This document shows positions 44,701-56,554 of a stretch of DNA of 64,000 bases, in pieces. Origin of the DNA: Jackrogersella multiformis (lineage: Eukaryota; Ascomycota; Sordariomycetes; Xylariales; Hypoxylaceae); contig CADCXD010000011.1 in assembly GCA_902806575.1 (NCBI GenBank), positions 1,612,001 through 1,676,000 of the forward strand. Direction: 5' to 3'. Position 1 is the first letter of the stretch; the number at the start of each line of letters is the position of its first letter. The translations under genes were made by a program, and so were the position numbers. The notes below the pieces were generated by a model that did not search any database, was not told the origin of the DNA, and was given only the letters and a program-made list of their open reading frames with translations.

Positions 44701-45232
44701 CGATTACGCAAGCTGCGCCGAGGTCCTTGCTCATGCCAAGACTTGCCAAGAAGTGCCGTAGGGACTGTTTCGAAGATATCGAATGCGCGAAAAGGGGAAG
44801 GTCGGCGAGCAAGGCCAATGAGGACGTCGAAATTCCTCCTATCGACTCCTTCCCGCGCATGCAGTAGCTAACTACAAACATGTTACGTTGCTATTGACGA
44901 TGCTATATATTCCTGTGGGCCCCGGGATTCCAACTTGTTAAAGATCGTCAGGGAATAGGCTGTATGTATATCTCGGGTGTCAACTGATCTACCTAGACGA
45001 TAAAGAGATGATTTTCATGACCATTTGCCCGAAGTGATTAGTAGCTGGTGGAATGCGACGACCATCAAAATGGCCGGGCCGGTATTCTACTTTATTACCC
45101 CGTGGGAGACCGGGGTCGTAGAGACAAGTGATTTAGAAACATAACATACCTACCTCCTTGTCTTAGCCCTTTGGTGGTGGAAAACAGAAAACAGTCTGGT
45201 GCTGCAGGTAACAATAATTCGCATCACGCAAG
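41753..45232. other. gene-poor, possibly decayed region
   Basis: About 3.5 kb without a convincing gene. Minus-strand fragments with some protein-like character lie at 43451-43591 (46 codons), 43628-43759 (40 codons, including DYPGIEAVKKYRGTWSPEDL), 44372-44644 and 44645-44881, but none joins into a model. The last two are separated by a single TAG. It may be one or more degraded genes. Confidence 0.35.
44645..44881 (-). pseudogene. possible gene fragment
   Basis: A 78-codon frame from ATG with fungal-like codon choice (ISTSSLALLADLPLFAHSIS, SKDLGAACVIVPFSVEDYH). It is followed immediately, after one TAG, by a second ATG frame of 90 codons (44372-44644) with a Lys/Arg run. No family recognised and no bounding introns clear. 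It is listed as a possible remnant only. Confidence 0.2.
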
Positions 45233-46852
45233 ATGGGGAACCGCTCTAGCAGCAACGTCAAGAGGCCGCCGCTGACGATAGCGTCGGACACGGTCGTGCC
45301 TCTGCACCGTTTCGATGACACGCCAATTACCAGGAGAGTCATCGTCGAGTTCACGATGCGGTTCGACGACGTGCTGGATCCCGACAAGTTACGATTCTCT
45401 CTAGAAAAGCTCCTTAGCCGCCGCGACTGGCGTAAGCTAGGAGCCAGGCTGAGGCTCAATGTACGCCCCGCTGTCCCCTTGCGCGTGTGCGGCCCAGGGA
45501 TTGGGACCAAGTAACTAAAGCGTGATTTGCAGACTGCCGGTAGGCTCGAATACCACATCCCGGACGTCTTCGACGAGAAAAGGCCCGCGTTTTCTTACTC
45601 GCATGTGGGGCACGACATCGAGATCTCTAGACACCCGACCAGCAGCCGCCTGCCCCGGCCAACGGCGAGACCAACTGTCCTGAGCGATCCCGAAGACTTC
45701 GCCCCGCTGCTGCGCCGGTGGGGCGCGCCCCGTCAGCTCAGCGATTATCTGTATTCGGATTTGCCGCAGCTGAGCTTGCACATCGTGTCTTTCACCGACG
45801 CGACGATCGTCTCGCTCTCGTGGCCGCACACCCTGCTCGACGCGATGGGGCGCAGGGAGCTCCTGGACGCCTGGATAGCCGTGCTGGAGGGCCGCGATGA
45901 CGACGTAAAGCCGCTCCATGGCGTATTCCAAGACCCCCTCGAACCGCTCGGGACAGACCCCTACGAGCCCTACGTGCTGGCCCACCGCCGCCTATCCCCC
46001 ATGCAGGCCCTGCTATTCGCTATATCGTACATCTGGACGACGCTGTTCTGGTCGCGCGGCGAGGAGACGCGCATGGTGTGCGTGCCGGCGTCGCACGTGC
46101 GGTGCCTGCACCAGGGCGCGCTGGACTACCTGGCCGCGCAGGTGGACCCCGACGAGAAGGCGCGGCCGTTCGTCAGCGAGGGCGACGTGTTGTCCAGCTG
46201 GGTGACACGGCTGGCGCTGCTGCCGCTCCGCGCGACGGACCAGACGGTGTCGATCATGAACGCGTTCGGCATGCGCTCGGTGCTGGCCAAGGACCTGCTG
46301 CCGCCGACACACGCGTACGTGGGCAACGCGGTGGCGGGCGTGTACGCCTTCGTGTCGATGCGCGAGCTGTTCGCGCGGCCGCTGGGCCACGTCGCGGCCG
46401 CGGTGCGCCGCTCCATCGCCGAGCAAGGCACGCGCCAGCAGGTGGAGGCGCGCGCGGCCGTGGACCGCGCGGCGGAGCGGAGGGGCCGGGCGACGCTGTA
46501 CGGCGAGCAGGCCATGACGCCGGTCATGGTGTCGAACTGGAGCAAGGCGCAGTTCTTCTCGACGGACTTCTCGGCGGCGGTGGTGCGGCCCGGCCTCGAC
46601 CCCGCCCGCCGCGCGAACAAGGTGGGAAGGCCGTCGTACATCCAGCCCAACGGCCTCGTCAACGGCATCCCCGCGCGCAACTCGTTCCCGATCGTCGGGA
46701 AAGACGCCGCGGGCAACTATTGGCTGGCGGGCACGCTGGGGAGGGGGCTCTGGAGGGGAGTCCAGGAGGAGATGGATACGGAGTATACGTACCTGGCTCA
46801 TCACTTTGTGGCCGCGCAGGGGGTTGAGATTGTGGATTCTAAGGGCATGTGA
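45233..46852 (+). CDS. BAHD-like acyltransferase (transferase family, PF02458 type)
   Basis: Two exons, 45233-45460 and 45533-46852, join in phase 0 and give 515 residues. The family moves an acyl group from CoA to an alcohol or amine. The HxxxD catalytic motif is intact as WPHTLLDAMG with H175 and D179, inside TIVSLSWPHTLLDAMGRREL. The order of segments (V-P-L-H-x-F-D near the start; SEGDVLSSWVTRLA; AFGMRSVLAKDLLPPTHAYVGNA) matches fungal acyltransferases of secondary metabolism. No partner biosynthetic genes are nearby, so the substrate is open. The second exon is very GC-rich and produces long shadow frames on both strands. Confidence 0.82.
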
Positions 46853-48209
46853 TGGGTTGGGTACGGGCTCGGGTTGGTGTGTTTTTTTTCTAAATTTAAT
46901 TTGCTACCTAATTGAATACCTCGGGTTTTATGGGATGGGATGGGTGGGATTAAATGGCTGATTCAATACCAGTTTATATATATCTACCTAGGTAGGTAGG
47001 TACATATACCATGTGAGGTTATGTTAAAAGTCATGTTAGTATAATGAGAATGGTGTTTCTTTTAGGAATTAATACATACTCGTCTCCAGGTTAATATATA
47101 CCTTGCTAATCAGACAATATATTAACGACACAGCCTCCCAGTTGTTAAGTACATGTACTCGTATGCTCAACGATTGGCGGCTTCATAGTACTCTCAAAGT
47201 GACTGGACGCACTGGATAACAATACCCCAAACAGAGAGTGAAGGCTTTCGAGACATTATTTTGCAAGACATGGTCGCGGTGCTTCTAACTTGAACTTGAT
47301 GGTATCCGAGTTGAAAAGGAGTTTAGGCAGAATACCTCTTATGTGTGATTCTAAGGCTTCGTAGATGCTGCAGCCATATATTCCCTTCATGGAAGACCCC
47401 ACCGTATATAAGCCAGTTAGTGGTTCTCAAGATAACATCCCTAGGATTATCTGGTTGTTGAGAATATACCCAATGTACTCATCATCTGATCTGAGCAGGG
47501 GAAAGTGGCGCGACAGTCTCGTGGGAACTCACATTCCTCCCCCTGGAAAGACTATTTTAATCTTAAAATTTGTTCGAGTAGCAATCTGAAGCTCTCGCAG
47601 CATGAAAGTTTCCAGAAATGGCCATGGCAAAATCCAAGACAGAGTTTGCACATTTGAGTACCTAAAGGAAGAGCGATGTATTAATGCAATGGTCCCTACT
47701 TAGGTAAGTTCCCAACCTACATACCTAGACTAGGTACCTACCTAGGTAGGTACGTAGTAAAGAAAGTATAATAATTGGAAAACCTGGGTTTAAAAAAGCT
47801 AACCTCATGGATACCATTGGCCTTTGTGACCAATGTCCTTAATGATGAGCTCGACTGCACTTTCTTCCATTGGCAGAAAGATGGATGGGAAGCATGAACT
47901 ACCTATGTAATCATAACCGAAGGGAGGGTAGGCACTCAAGGTAGAAAGTGCCAATGTTGAATGTATGGATATGATTACAATTTTGGGAAAGCACGAAGTA
48001 TACCTTAGGTACCTAGGTAGGTATGTAGGTAGGTTAAATGTAATAAATACCTACTTGTACTTGACCTCCATCTCTACCAACTTCACACAGCATAAATCCA
48101 CCCACAACCTTTTAACATCCATCACTAGTTGCCCACTTATGTCATAACAAGAATATAAAGCATCATTGCTTCATCCAGTAAACCCAAACCGATAACTTCA
48201 GGGGTAATC
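46853..48209. other. intergenic, rich in TACCTAGGTA clusters
   Basis: About 1.36 kb with dense palindrome clusters near 46984, 47731 and 48004. Short frames (for example 47365-47589) have no support. Confidence 0.5.
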
Positions 48210-50200
48210 ATGTCCTCCAGCTCTCAAGGGGACGAATGTGTGTACTACGCCTCACTGGTTCTGCCTCGGTGTAGCCTATGCCGGTTCAGCTTCAAGGACG
48301 GAGATTCATTTAGAATTGGCCCTCAATTGTCGGAACATTTCGAACCTTTGCCACCATCAGGCGAGTTCACCTTCTGCCTCGGTGCAATTATTGATCGCCA
48401 CAACATATCTCTTTGCATGTGCTGTTGTGAAAACTGCGATTGGTGTGAGAATGACCGTTACATTCATGGTTTCCACACCAGCTGCAACAATTTCTTTGAA
48501 GAAAAGTTTTCAACTTTCGGTATCTCTGAAGATTTTCTGTCCATTACAGCGTTCAACTTCGAGCCTCCTATATACGGGAAGCTTGAACAACAACGGAAAG
48601 AAACTCTTCAAGGTCTTCTGGTGCAAAATCTAAAGCAAGAGAAGTGGCCAAAGGAACTCCCTACTGAGTTATGGTACATGATAGCTAGCTATCTCTTGCA
48701 TGAATGCGCAATTGTCACGGCGCTCGAACACACTCTCACCCCTCCAACACTCACGACTGCTAATACCATCGACCTTTCTCATAATGTCTATGCGCAATAT
48801 GGAACATTTGAAGGAAACATCTATCTTAGGGGGCTTCGGAATTCTGATCGTCCCGAGGGCTGCGGAGAAATACTCATATTTCAAGGCCAAGAAACACGCA
48901 CTGTCCGTAAGATCTATATTGTCGAAGACCACATCGGTATACGCAATATCAAAATCATCTCTAGAGAGGAGGAAAAGCCTCCCGACCACAACCCTGGCGC
49001 ATTAGGAATATGGAGGAGATGTATTTCTACTCCGGATAGAAATCGGGAGGTTCGGATAGAAAGTGATGTAGGTAGCACAAATTCTAGCACAATGCTCATT
49101 CAGTTTTCAACAGCTAATTTGGAGACAGAAATTCAAACTGAGACGCATCTATGCTGAATCCACCATCTCCAGTCGAAACTCGATAGATGGTCACCACACT
49201 AGGTGGCAAGTATGGGATCCTCCGACTACTATCGTTGGCATTTCGACATTTGAACCCGGTTCGAAACCTGATCGTGATATCATGCGAATGCACTCCTTTG
49301 ACTGCAATGCCGAGGGTGTGATCGGCTACTCAGTTGCTATCACATTTAATAGTATTGTTGCAATACATTCCCATCGTCAAGATACAGATTTGGCACTTTA
49401 CCGCGAAGTGAATCCAAGTCGCAAACCTATCTTCTGGATCTACATGCCTGTTGACAAAGGTGAATACATTAAGGGGATAATATGCTACTTTTCGTCATTC
49501 TCGGATCCTTATGAAGCTGATCTATACGGATTGGCGGTGAGTGAATGAATATTCTTGTCTGTGATATTATATACTAATTCAAACCATCTAGTTCACTACT
49601 AACTGTGGGCGGACTGGTGTTTTCGGGTCGCACTGCCTATTGTTGAGAGAGCACGTCCGGTTTGCTCGTGGTTATACTCCACCGAGAGGTTCAACACAAA
49701 TCTTTTTCAATGCTCCAGACGGAATCGATTGCTTGGCATACGGGACCCAGGAGCCCTCGGTATCATGTCCAATCCCAACTCCAGTCCTCCCCATACACCC
49801 ATTACAATATCTTACCGACAGAAGTCAGGTGTGGTTCTATTCTTCCTGTTCAATGAAGGATGTCACGAGCATTACTCCATGCATTGACAATCAAAATAGA
49901 CAGAGACAAATTATAGGCATGCTGTTCCAGTATGAGGATGGTCACAAAGAATGTCTGGGGCAGATGCGTTTCGACTGGACAGTTCAGCCGCTCCATGTGG
50001 TTGATCGAGCTAGCAGGCTACGTCTAACGGAACCACTTGCGGAATCCTCACAATTCTACTCGGTAGAAATTGTAACCACAAACGACTCTCCTGATCGGCA
50101 TGAGTGCTCATGGATCGATGCTCCCTGGCATGGGACACTGGAATGGTGGTTCTCCTCCCAAAAATCCAGATTCGTTCAGCATAGTGATGTGGAGAGATAG
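48210..50200 (+). CDS. F-box-like orphan protein
   Basis: Three exons, 48210-49067, 49114-49536 and 49592-50200, all join in phase 0 and give 629 residues. The first intron is only 46 nt. It is inferred because the frame ends in TGA at 49155-49157 while the next frame opens in a different phase. The N-terminal 110 residues are Cys-rich (CSLCRF, then CMCCCENCDWCENDRYIHGFHTSC), possibly a zinc-binding fold. Residues about 150-170 (WPKELPTELWYMIASYLLHE) look like an F-box. The long C-terminal part is rich in aromatic and polar residues, with no family I recognise. It may belong to a lineage-specific fungal family. Confidence 0.65.
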
Positions 50201-51072
50201 TCTGGTTTGGAGGTAGTCCAGACGTAGACGACATTTTGCTGTGGAGGCACTTCCGGTGGACAGATATATATACGATCTGCCACGACAAGACGAAGACACA
50301 AAACACCCACATCATCCTCAACTGTTTGCTGTCAAATATCGTTCCGGACTCCTGGTACGTATTTCTTCATCCTCGCAACAGGACCCCGAGTAACCAGTCT
50401 GCTATAGGCTTTAGCAAGAGAATGATGACATAGATCTCATACGTTTGACTGATTTCGAGCCGGGGATACATGCCTACCTGCTTTAGAATCTTCCCGGCAC
50501 CCTCTGGCATGAGATTACCTACCTAGGTAGATAGCTAGATAAAACAAATTGCAATGAGTTTTCTTCGACGTTTCCCCTTTCTCCCCAGAACAATTGACTT
50601 GATCTTGACACATCCTCACGGTTCCTATTCTAGGCGTAGCAACTTAAGATTTCGGTGACCAGATAGATAAGAATTACACGTTGATGAGAAAAGGGGTTAA
50701 TACAGTAGGCGGATATTAGGATGCAGCGAAATTCACCAATCGGAGAAAACCAAAAGTGGCAACCACACAATGCGGCGAATACACAAAGAGCAACTAATAC
50801 CAGCTACAATGAAGTTCATATTCTATTATCAGGTCGCAGCGTGCGATGTTACCAAAGCCGGAAGTCCACTCGTCAAGGTAACATGTCATAAAACGTACTT
50901 CGTCAGACCGGTCAAGAAAACCTAACAACAGAAGAGAAATCTTTATGGTATGGTACAACTAAGCGTGTGGTTATCTGTAATCGATACACTCTATGACCGG
51001 GATTGATTCTTCGCCCTCCCCCTTTAAGAAGCCGCCGCGGCGTCCCCCCCAATCGCTTTTCTTGTTGCCCGC
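50201..51072. other. intergenic between convergent genes
   Basis: About 870 bases, with a TACCTAGGTAG motif near 50519. Minus-strand frames here only extend downstream of the peptidase stop and are not supported. Confidence 0.5.
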
Positions 51073-52751
51073 CTAGAAGTTCCGACTCATGTCGTTCCTG
51101 ATGCGCTGGTAGTCGAGGAGGCCCTCGATGCTGCCGACGGCGCTGATGGCCACGTCCTGATCCCACAGCTTGCGGTTGGCGAAGCTCATCACGTCCTTCT
51201 CGGTAATGGCGTCGATGACGCGCTCGATCTCGCCTGGGTTCATCCGCCGGCCGGTGGTGACGAGTTGTCGGCCGACGTCCTCGGCGACGGCTGATGTGTT
51301 GTCGAGGGAAAGGAGGATCGAGGCCTTCAGCTGCGCCTTTGCTCGCTCGACCTCGGATTCGGTGACGTTGCTGGAGAGGCGAGACCATTCTCGGAGGGTG
51401 AAGTGAACCAGATCGTCGAGACGGGTGAGGTGGTTGCTCACCAGGTAGATACCCCATAGTCTATATTTCATTAGTACTGCATAAAAAAGCATGGATTCTT
51501 CAGGTAAGCTTACCCGGTATCGCTATAACTGGTGGAGAAGCTCATGAAGCTGTTGGCTAGTTCGTGCTGGTGAACGAACGAGCTCAGCTTGCTTCCTTGG
51601 TGGGGTGCGCTACCTAGAGCTCTGTCATAGTTGCCGACTATAGCCTGGGTAACCAAGGCAGTGAAGTAGTCATCGTCGCCCCAGCTTACACCCTCAACCG
51701 CAAGAGCGATGTGGGCAGATGGAATAGTGTCATCTCGGATTCGGACCTCTGATCCGATGAAGTTGGGCTTTCGCTTAGACTGGAGGAAGGCTTCGTTGTG
51801 AGGCGACGTTGGGGGTAAATGTGAGAAGTTCTTCTCGGCGAGTTCAACAAGCTTGTCGTGGGGGACCCCACCAGCACCGACGAGAACCATACGGTCGGCT
51901 GTGTAGTTGGTCTTGATGTAATTGGTGAGCTCGGTTCGGGTGATGTCAAGAATGTTCTGTTGGGGACCAAGAATAGTGCGGCCGAGAGGCTGATGTGCGT
52001 AGGCGGTAGCGTGGAGGTGGTCGAAGACAACCTCGTCTAGCTGCTTCTCGACTTCCTCGGATTCGCGGAGAATGACGCCGCGTTCTCGCTCGATCGCAGA
52101 GGGCTCAAGTTTGGAGTTCTGGAGAATATCGGCGAGGATGTCGACGCACTGGGGGACATCGGAGTTGAATGCTCTGGAGAAGTAAACGGTGTTCTCGCGC
52201 TGGATCGTGTGTTAGTTAAGAGGTAAGAGCCGAGGCATGGCTAATCATATTTGACTCACCGAAGTGTAGGCGTTGAGGTGACCACCCATGTTCTCAATCT
52301 CGAGCTCTAGTTGATGTTGACTTCTCTTTTGCGTACCCTAGAGGAACGGTAAGCAAGGTGATATTGCATATCGAGTATCGAAATTATTGCCTAATATATA
52401 CCTTGAAGGCGAGATGCTCTAGGAAGTGTGCAGTTCCATTTGTCTCCTCCGTCTCGGCTCTCGAACCAGCATCGATCCAAACTCCCACCGTCGAGGTCTG
52501 CGCCCATGGCGAGTATTCGGTCGCGACCTAATTTTGAACGGTTAGAGTCATGCCTGAGCAGCAAGAGCCAACCCAATTGACGGCGAGAAGCCTACCGTTA
52601 AACCATTCTTCAACGTTGTGGTCTGGGTCTTCGCGCCTACGGGAGACGCCACCGGGGTAGCGAAACCTCGCCTTAATGGTCGGACGATAGAAGGAGAAGC
52701 ACGGCTGCGCATGCCCTGCGCGAGGTTCAAAGCGAGTCTCCTAGACGCCAT
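51073..52751 (-). CDS. mitochondrial processing peptidase beta subunit
   Basis: Five exons, 52751-52596, 52527-52402, 52337-52260, 52199-51514 and 51460-51073, keep phase and give 477 residues, the normal length. The beta subunit cuts presequences from imported mitochondrial proteins. In Neurospora it is also the core I protein of the bc1 complex. The inverted zinc motif HFLEH is intact (H86, E89, H90), followed by the MPP-beta marks GGHLNAYTSRENTVYF and FDHLHATAYAHQPLGRTILG. The N-terminal 35 residues are Arg/Ser-rich and presequence-like (MASRRLALNLAQGMRSRA). The Sip1-family gene diverges from it 649 bases upstream. Confidence 0.96.
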
Positions 52752-53400
52752 TAGGGTGTTGCGTTGGGAGGGTGAATTAACAGGGAGGAGTGAGAGGGTG
52801 AGCGGGTGAGCGGTTTTGATGGTAAATCTTGAAGTGGTTCGGTTTTCGGCTCAAGCGCTGGGAAAGCTCAAAATTTTGGATCGGCCTGAGGCGTTCAAAG
52901 TGCGAAAGGTGCTAAAGGTGCAACTTCGGCAGCTGGGAACCACCGAAATCCCACACGCAAGCCTCATATTTTTATCGGCCATCCCGCTAAATTCCGGCTA
53001 GCGTCATTGACTTGTGGCTGATTAACTCTAATCATGGAATAATCAATCATTGATTGGCCGATGACTAATTTCATTTATGGACTCTCCCACAGTTTGGGTT
53101 ATGTAATTCAGTCAATTAAGAATTAAGTGCACTTCACTTACTTCACTTCACCTCATTCATCAACTTTATCCTATCACTAACATTACTCACTTACTCTACA
53201 CCCCCCCCATGCATGTCTTGCTTGATTTCTGATGCTATTATTTTCACCTGAACATCCCTGATCCCACTACCTATATAAATATCCTAAATCATTTAATATA
53301 ATGGAAGACCTTGTTTACAGCCCTGTCCTGAAGTGAGCAGTGATTTCTACCCAAGTCTCACATCATCTATATCCCAAACTCCGCCGTTCAACCAGCCAGG
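52752..53400. promoter_or_regulatory. divergent promoter of the peptidase and Sip1-family genes
   Basis: 649 bases between start codons, with ATTGATTGG/CCAATCA-like repeats near 53045-53060 and ACTTCA repeats near 53135-53150. No specific factor is claimed. Confidence 0.4.
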
Positions 53401-56252
53401 ATGGTGGTCAACATATCAAGCTACCCGCCTCTCTGTCAGGTCACTCAGCTCAAGGATCAAAACTTACAATTCGTTGCTCTGTTAGAAGTAGAGAATGATC
53501 ATGCAGAAGACCCTTGGGAAGTTACCATTTGGCACTCCTCAACGGATGGAAATTGGATAGAGACAGCACTATTACCCGTCCCTGCTGCCGATTCTCCAAC
53601 CTTGCTCCAACCCATAAAATCTTCAACTACTCTATTATATTTCCATGTATCGCTCCTTATTTCATCCTCGATGAGTTTTACTCTCAAGTTTCGCAACGGT
53701 CATGATCACCCTTGGAGGTGGTCTTGCGAAATATCAGGTACAGTCGATGGGGTTGTCTTAATTAACCCAGTAAATCCTCTCCTTAGAATGGATGTCAATC
53801 TCTCAGACATCATTCATGGACTAAACCCAGGCTTGAAGGTTAACACCGCAGCTAGCCAAACTCCTAATACTCAACTTTGGACTGTAAAAGCAAACGTCGG
53901 CCCAGCTGGAGATGACCGCTCTGAGTATGCCGATGTAGAGCTCGGAACTCCTTGGGGCGGTGCTTTACGGTAAGCTATGATGTTGATATTGTCTGAATAG
54001 CCGCTGCTGGTGTCAGTTATGGTCGTCAAGCTGATCGACTGTAGATACTTCGCTCTGGTTCGACATGGGTCTCCATGGCTAGGTCCTAGACATGGCCACA
54101 GTCCGTTCAGTTTAGACAAGGATGCTGTCATGTGCTCGTTCTTGAACCATCAAGGCAGACATCTGGTCTTATTAGGAGTCAGTGGACCAGCCAATGTGAT
54201 CACCCTCCTTCGTAGCTCAGAATCAGGCTCCGTAAAGTTGCATGTAAGTAACAATATGAATGTATAATTCGATCTATTACGATACAGTTATCTTATATTA
54301 ATTAATAGATACGTAATGACGACGAAACTCAATCCTCCGGTCTGGTTTTAGCAGCGGTTGGGGACAACTTTGAAAGTGCTATAGCGGCTGTAATGTACCA
54401 CGCACGGACGGTTGTCTTCGCCGCAAGGAACGCCGAAGATGAATCAACCCGAGAATTGGAAACTCTCATTAATGATATCAAGCCGGAATGGTACGAGAAT
54501 TGGTATGATGGATTAGGATATTGTAAGCGTTATCCCAAACGCCTATCTTCACGAATCTAACCAAAACATGAATAGGTACCTGGAATGCTTTAGGCCAGCA
54601 TCTGACCGATGAGAAAATAATTAATGCTGTCCAGGCATTAGCAAAAGACCACATCAACATCAGTAGTCTTATCATAGACGACAATTGGCAAGACATCGAT
54701 TACCAAGGTCAAGAGCAATTCCAGTACGGCTGGAAAGGGTTTGAGGCGGAGCCCGAGGCATTTCCTAATGGACTTAAAGAAACGGTCTCTCGTATTCGGT
54801 CGAGCCATCCCAGCATACAGCATGTAGCCGTCTGGCATGCGTTACTAGGATACTGGGGAGGGATTTCCAATAGTGGCGACCTTGCGAAGACCTATAAAAC
54901 AGTACAGGTCGACCGAAACGATTCCAATCTCAATAGTCCCATGACGGTTATCGCGAAAGAAGACGTTGGAAAGTTTTATGATGACTTCTACCGGTTCTTG
55001 TTAGACTGTGGAATCGATGGTGTTAAAACGGACGCCCAGTATATGGTAGACACTTGGGTATCTGCAAAGCTACGTCGAGAGCTTACCGAAACATACCTGG
55101 ATAGCTGGATGATATCGGCTCTGAGACATTTCAGTATCAAAGCTATCTCGTGCATGTCTCAAGCACCGCAACTCCTATTCCGGCAGCAACTACCACGCAA
55201 TAGGCCGCCCATGCTTGTGCGAAACTCGGATGACTTCTATCCTGATATTCCCGATTCACACCCCTGGCACCTTTTTGCCAATGCTCATAACGCCCTATTT
55301 ACCCAACATCTGAACATCCTACCAGACTGGGATATGTTTCAAACAGATCACGAGTTTGCGGACTTTCATGCTGCTGCGCGGTGTCTCAGCGGTGGCCCAA
55401 TCTACATTACTGATGTCCCGGGAAAGCACAACATCGACCTCATCAACGAGATGACGGGCAAGACACCTCGCGGGAAGACCGTCATATTCAGACCTAGCGT
55501 GCTAGGTAAAAGTGTAGATCCCTACACGAGCTACGATGAACATGCCATACTGAAGATTGGGAGTTATCACGGGAGGGCCGGAACAGGAACCCCAATGCTA
55601 GGCGTCTTCAATACCTCTCGGAAACCCCTAACAGAGCTCATCGCGCTTACGTGCTTCCCGGGTGTGCTCCCATCGATGGAATATGTCGTACGAGCTCACC
55701 GCAGCGGCCTCACCACACCCATCATAAAGTCCGATATCACTACCGCGAACCTTACGGTCTCGTTAGACGTCCGAGGCTACGAAATCTTCACGGCCTTCGC
55801 GGCAACGCAATTCAATAGCGAGACGAACGGCAATGTGTACCTTGCCAATATGGGCCTCATCGGGAAAATGACGGGGGCCGCTGCTATCACTACGTATCAA
55901 TCCGAGCTGCTCCATAATGGTAAGGTATTCTTGGATACGCGGCTCAAGGCTCTGGGAGTTCTCGGTAAGTTTACATCATTGGACGCAAAAATATTGCAAC
56001 AAATTGAAGGTCATCAAACTAATTGAGTGTAAAGGGGTATATATTTCCAGCTTATCCGACATGTCGATTGAGCGGGATTTCATGGTCACCATCCAGGGCC
56101 AACCAATACCTCCCCACACAGTTACGGTGAACGCAGCTGACAGTCACGTTTTGAACATCGACGTCGAAACGGCTTGGAAAGAAATGGACTTAGAAACTGG
56201 TTGGAGCAATGAGGTCGAAGTCAAAGCCTACTTCGATATTGAATACCCCTAG
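53401..56252 (+). CDS. raffinose synthase/Sip1-family GH36 glycoside hydrolase
   Basis: Five exons, 53401-53969, 54045-54243, 54309-54522, 54576-55964 and 56035-56252, keep phase and give 862 residues. Plant members make raffinose or hydrolyse alpha-galactosides; fungal members are probably alpha-galactosidases or related transglycosylases. The exon 3/4 join restores GLGYCTWNALG, the family start of the barrel. Catalytic residues are visible: nucleophile D480 in GIDGVKTDAQYM and acid/base D607 in GGPIYITDVPG. SSLIIDDNWQDI and VAVWHALLGYWGGI are other marks. No signal peptide is seen, so an intracellular enzyme is likely. The C-terminal beta-domain is complete. Confidence 0.9.
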
Positions 56253-56554
56253 TCACACGCAATGGATACACATGGCACTTTTTGAAAATGGGTCTGGTTT
56301 GGATGGTATAACGACTGCAACGAGAATGAAAATCACGAGGTAAATGCGGTTTGGGAATTACTGTATAGCAACCAATCGACCAATTGGAGCTTGAACTTAG
56401 CTAAACAAGCTACGAAACACAGTGTGCTATGCTTATAACCCGGCGGTCCCAGCGCCTTGCCCGCCACCATCATTGTGCCATCTAAGGTAAGGCTTGCTAC
56501 TGACACGAATCACACGGGTAATCATCAACAGCAAGATCCTCCTACACCTTAACT
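56253..56554. other. intergenic between convergent genes
   Basis: About 300 bases; nothing notable. Confidence 0.5.

Noticed and set aside
46013..46827. Frames of 196-263 codons overlapping the acyltransferase second exon
   Set aside because: They have monotonous Arg/Ala/Gly/His content and no motifs. The acyltransferase frame with HxxxD explains the sequence.
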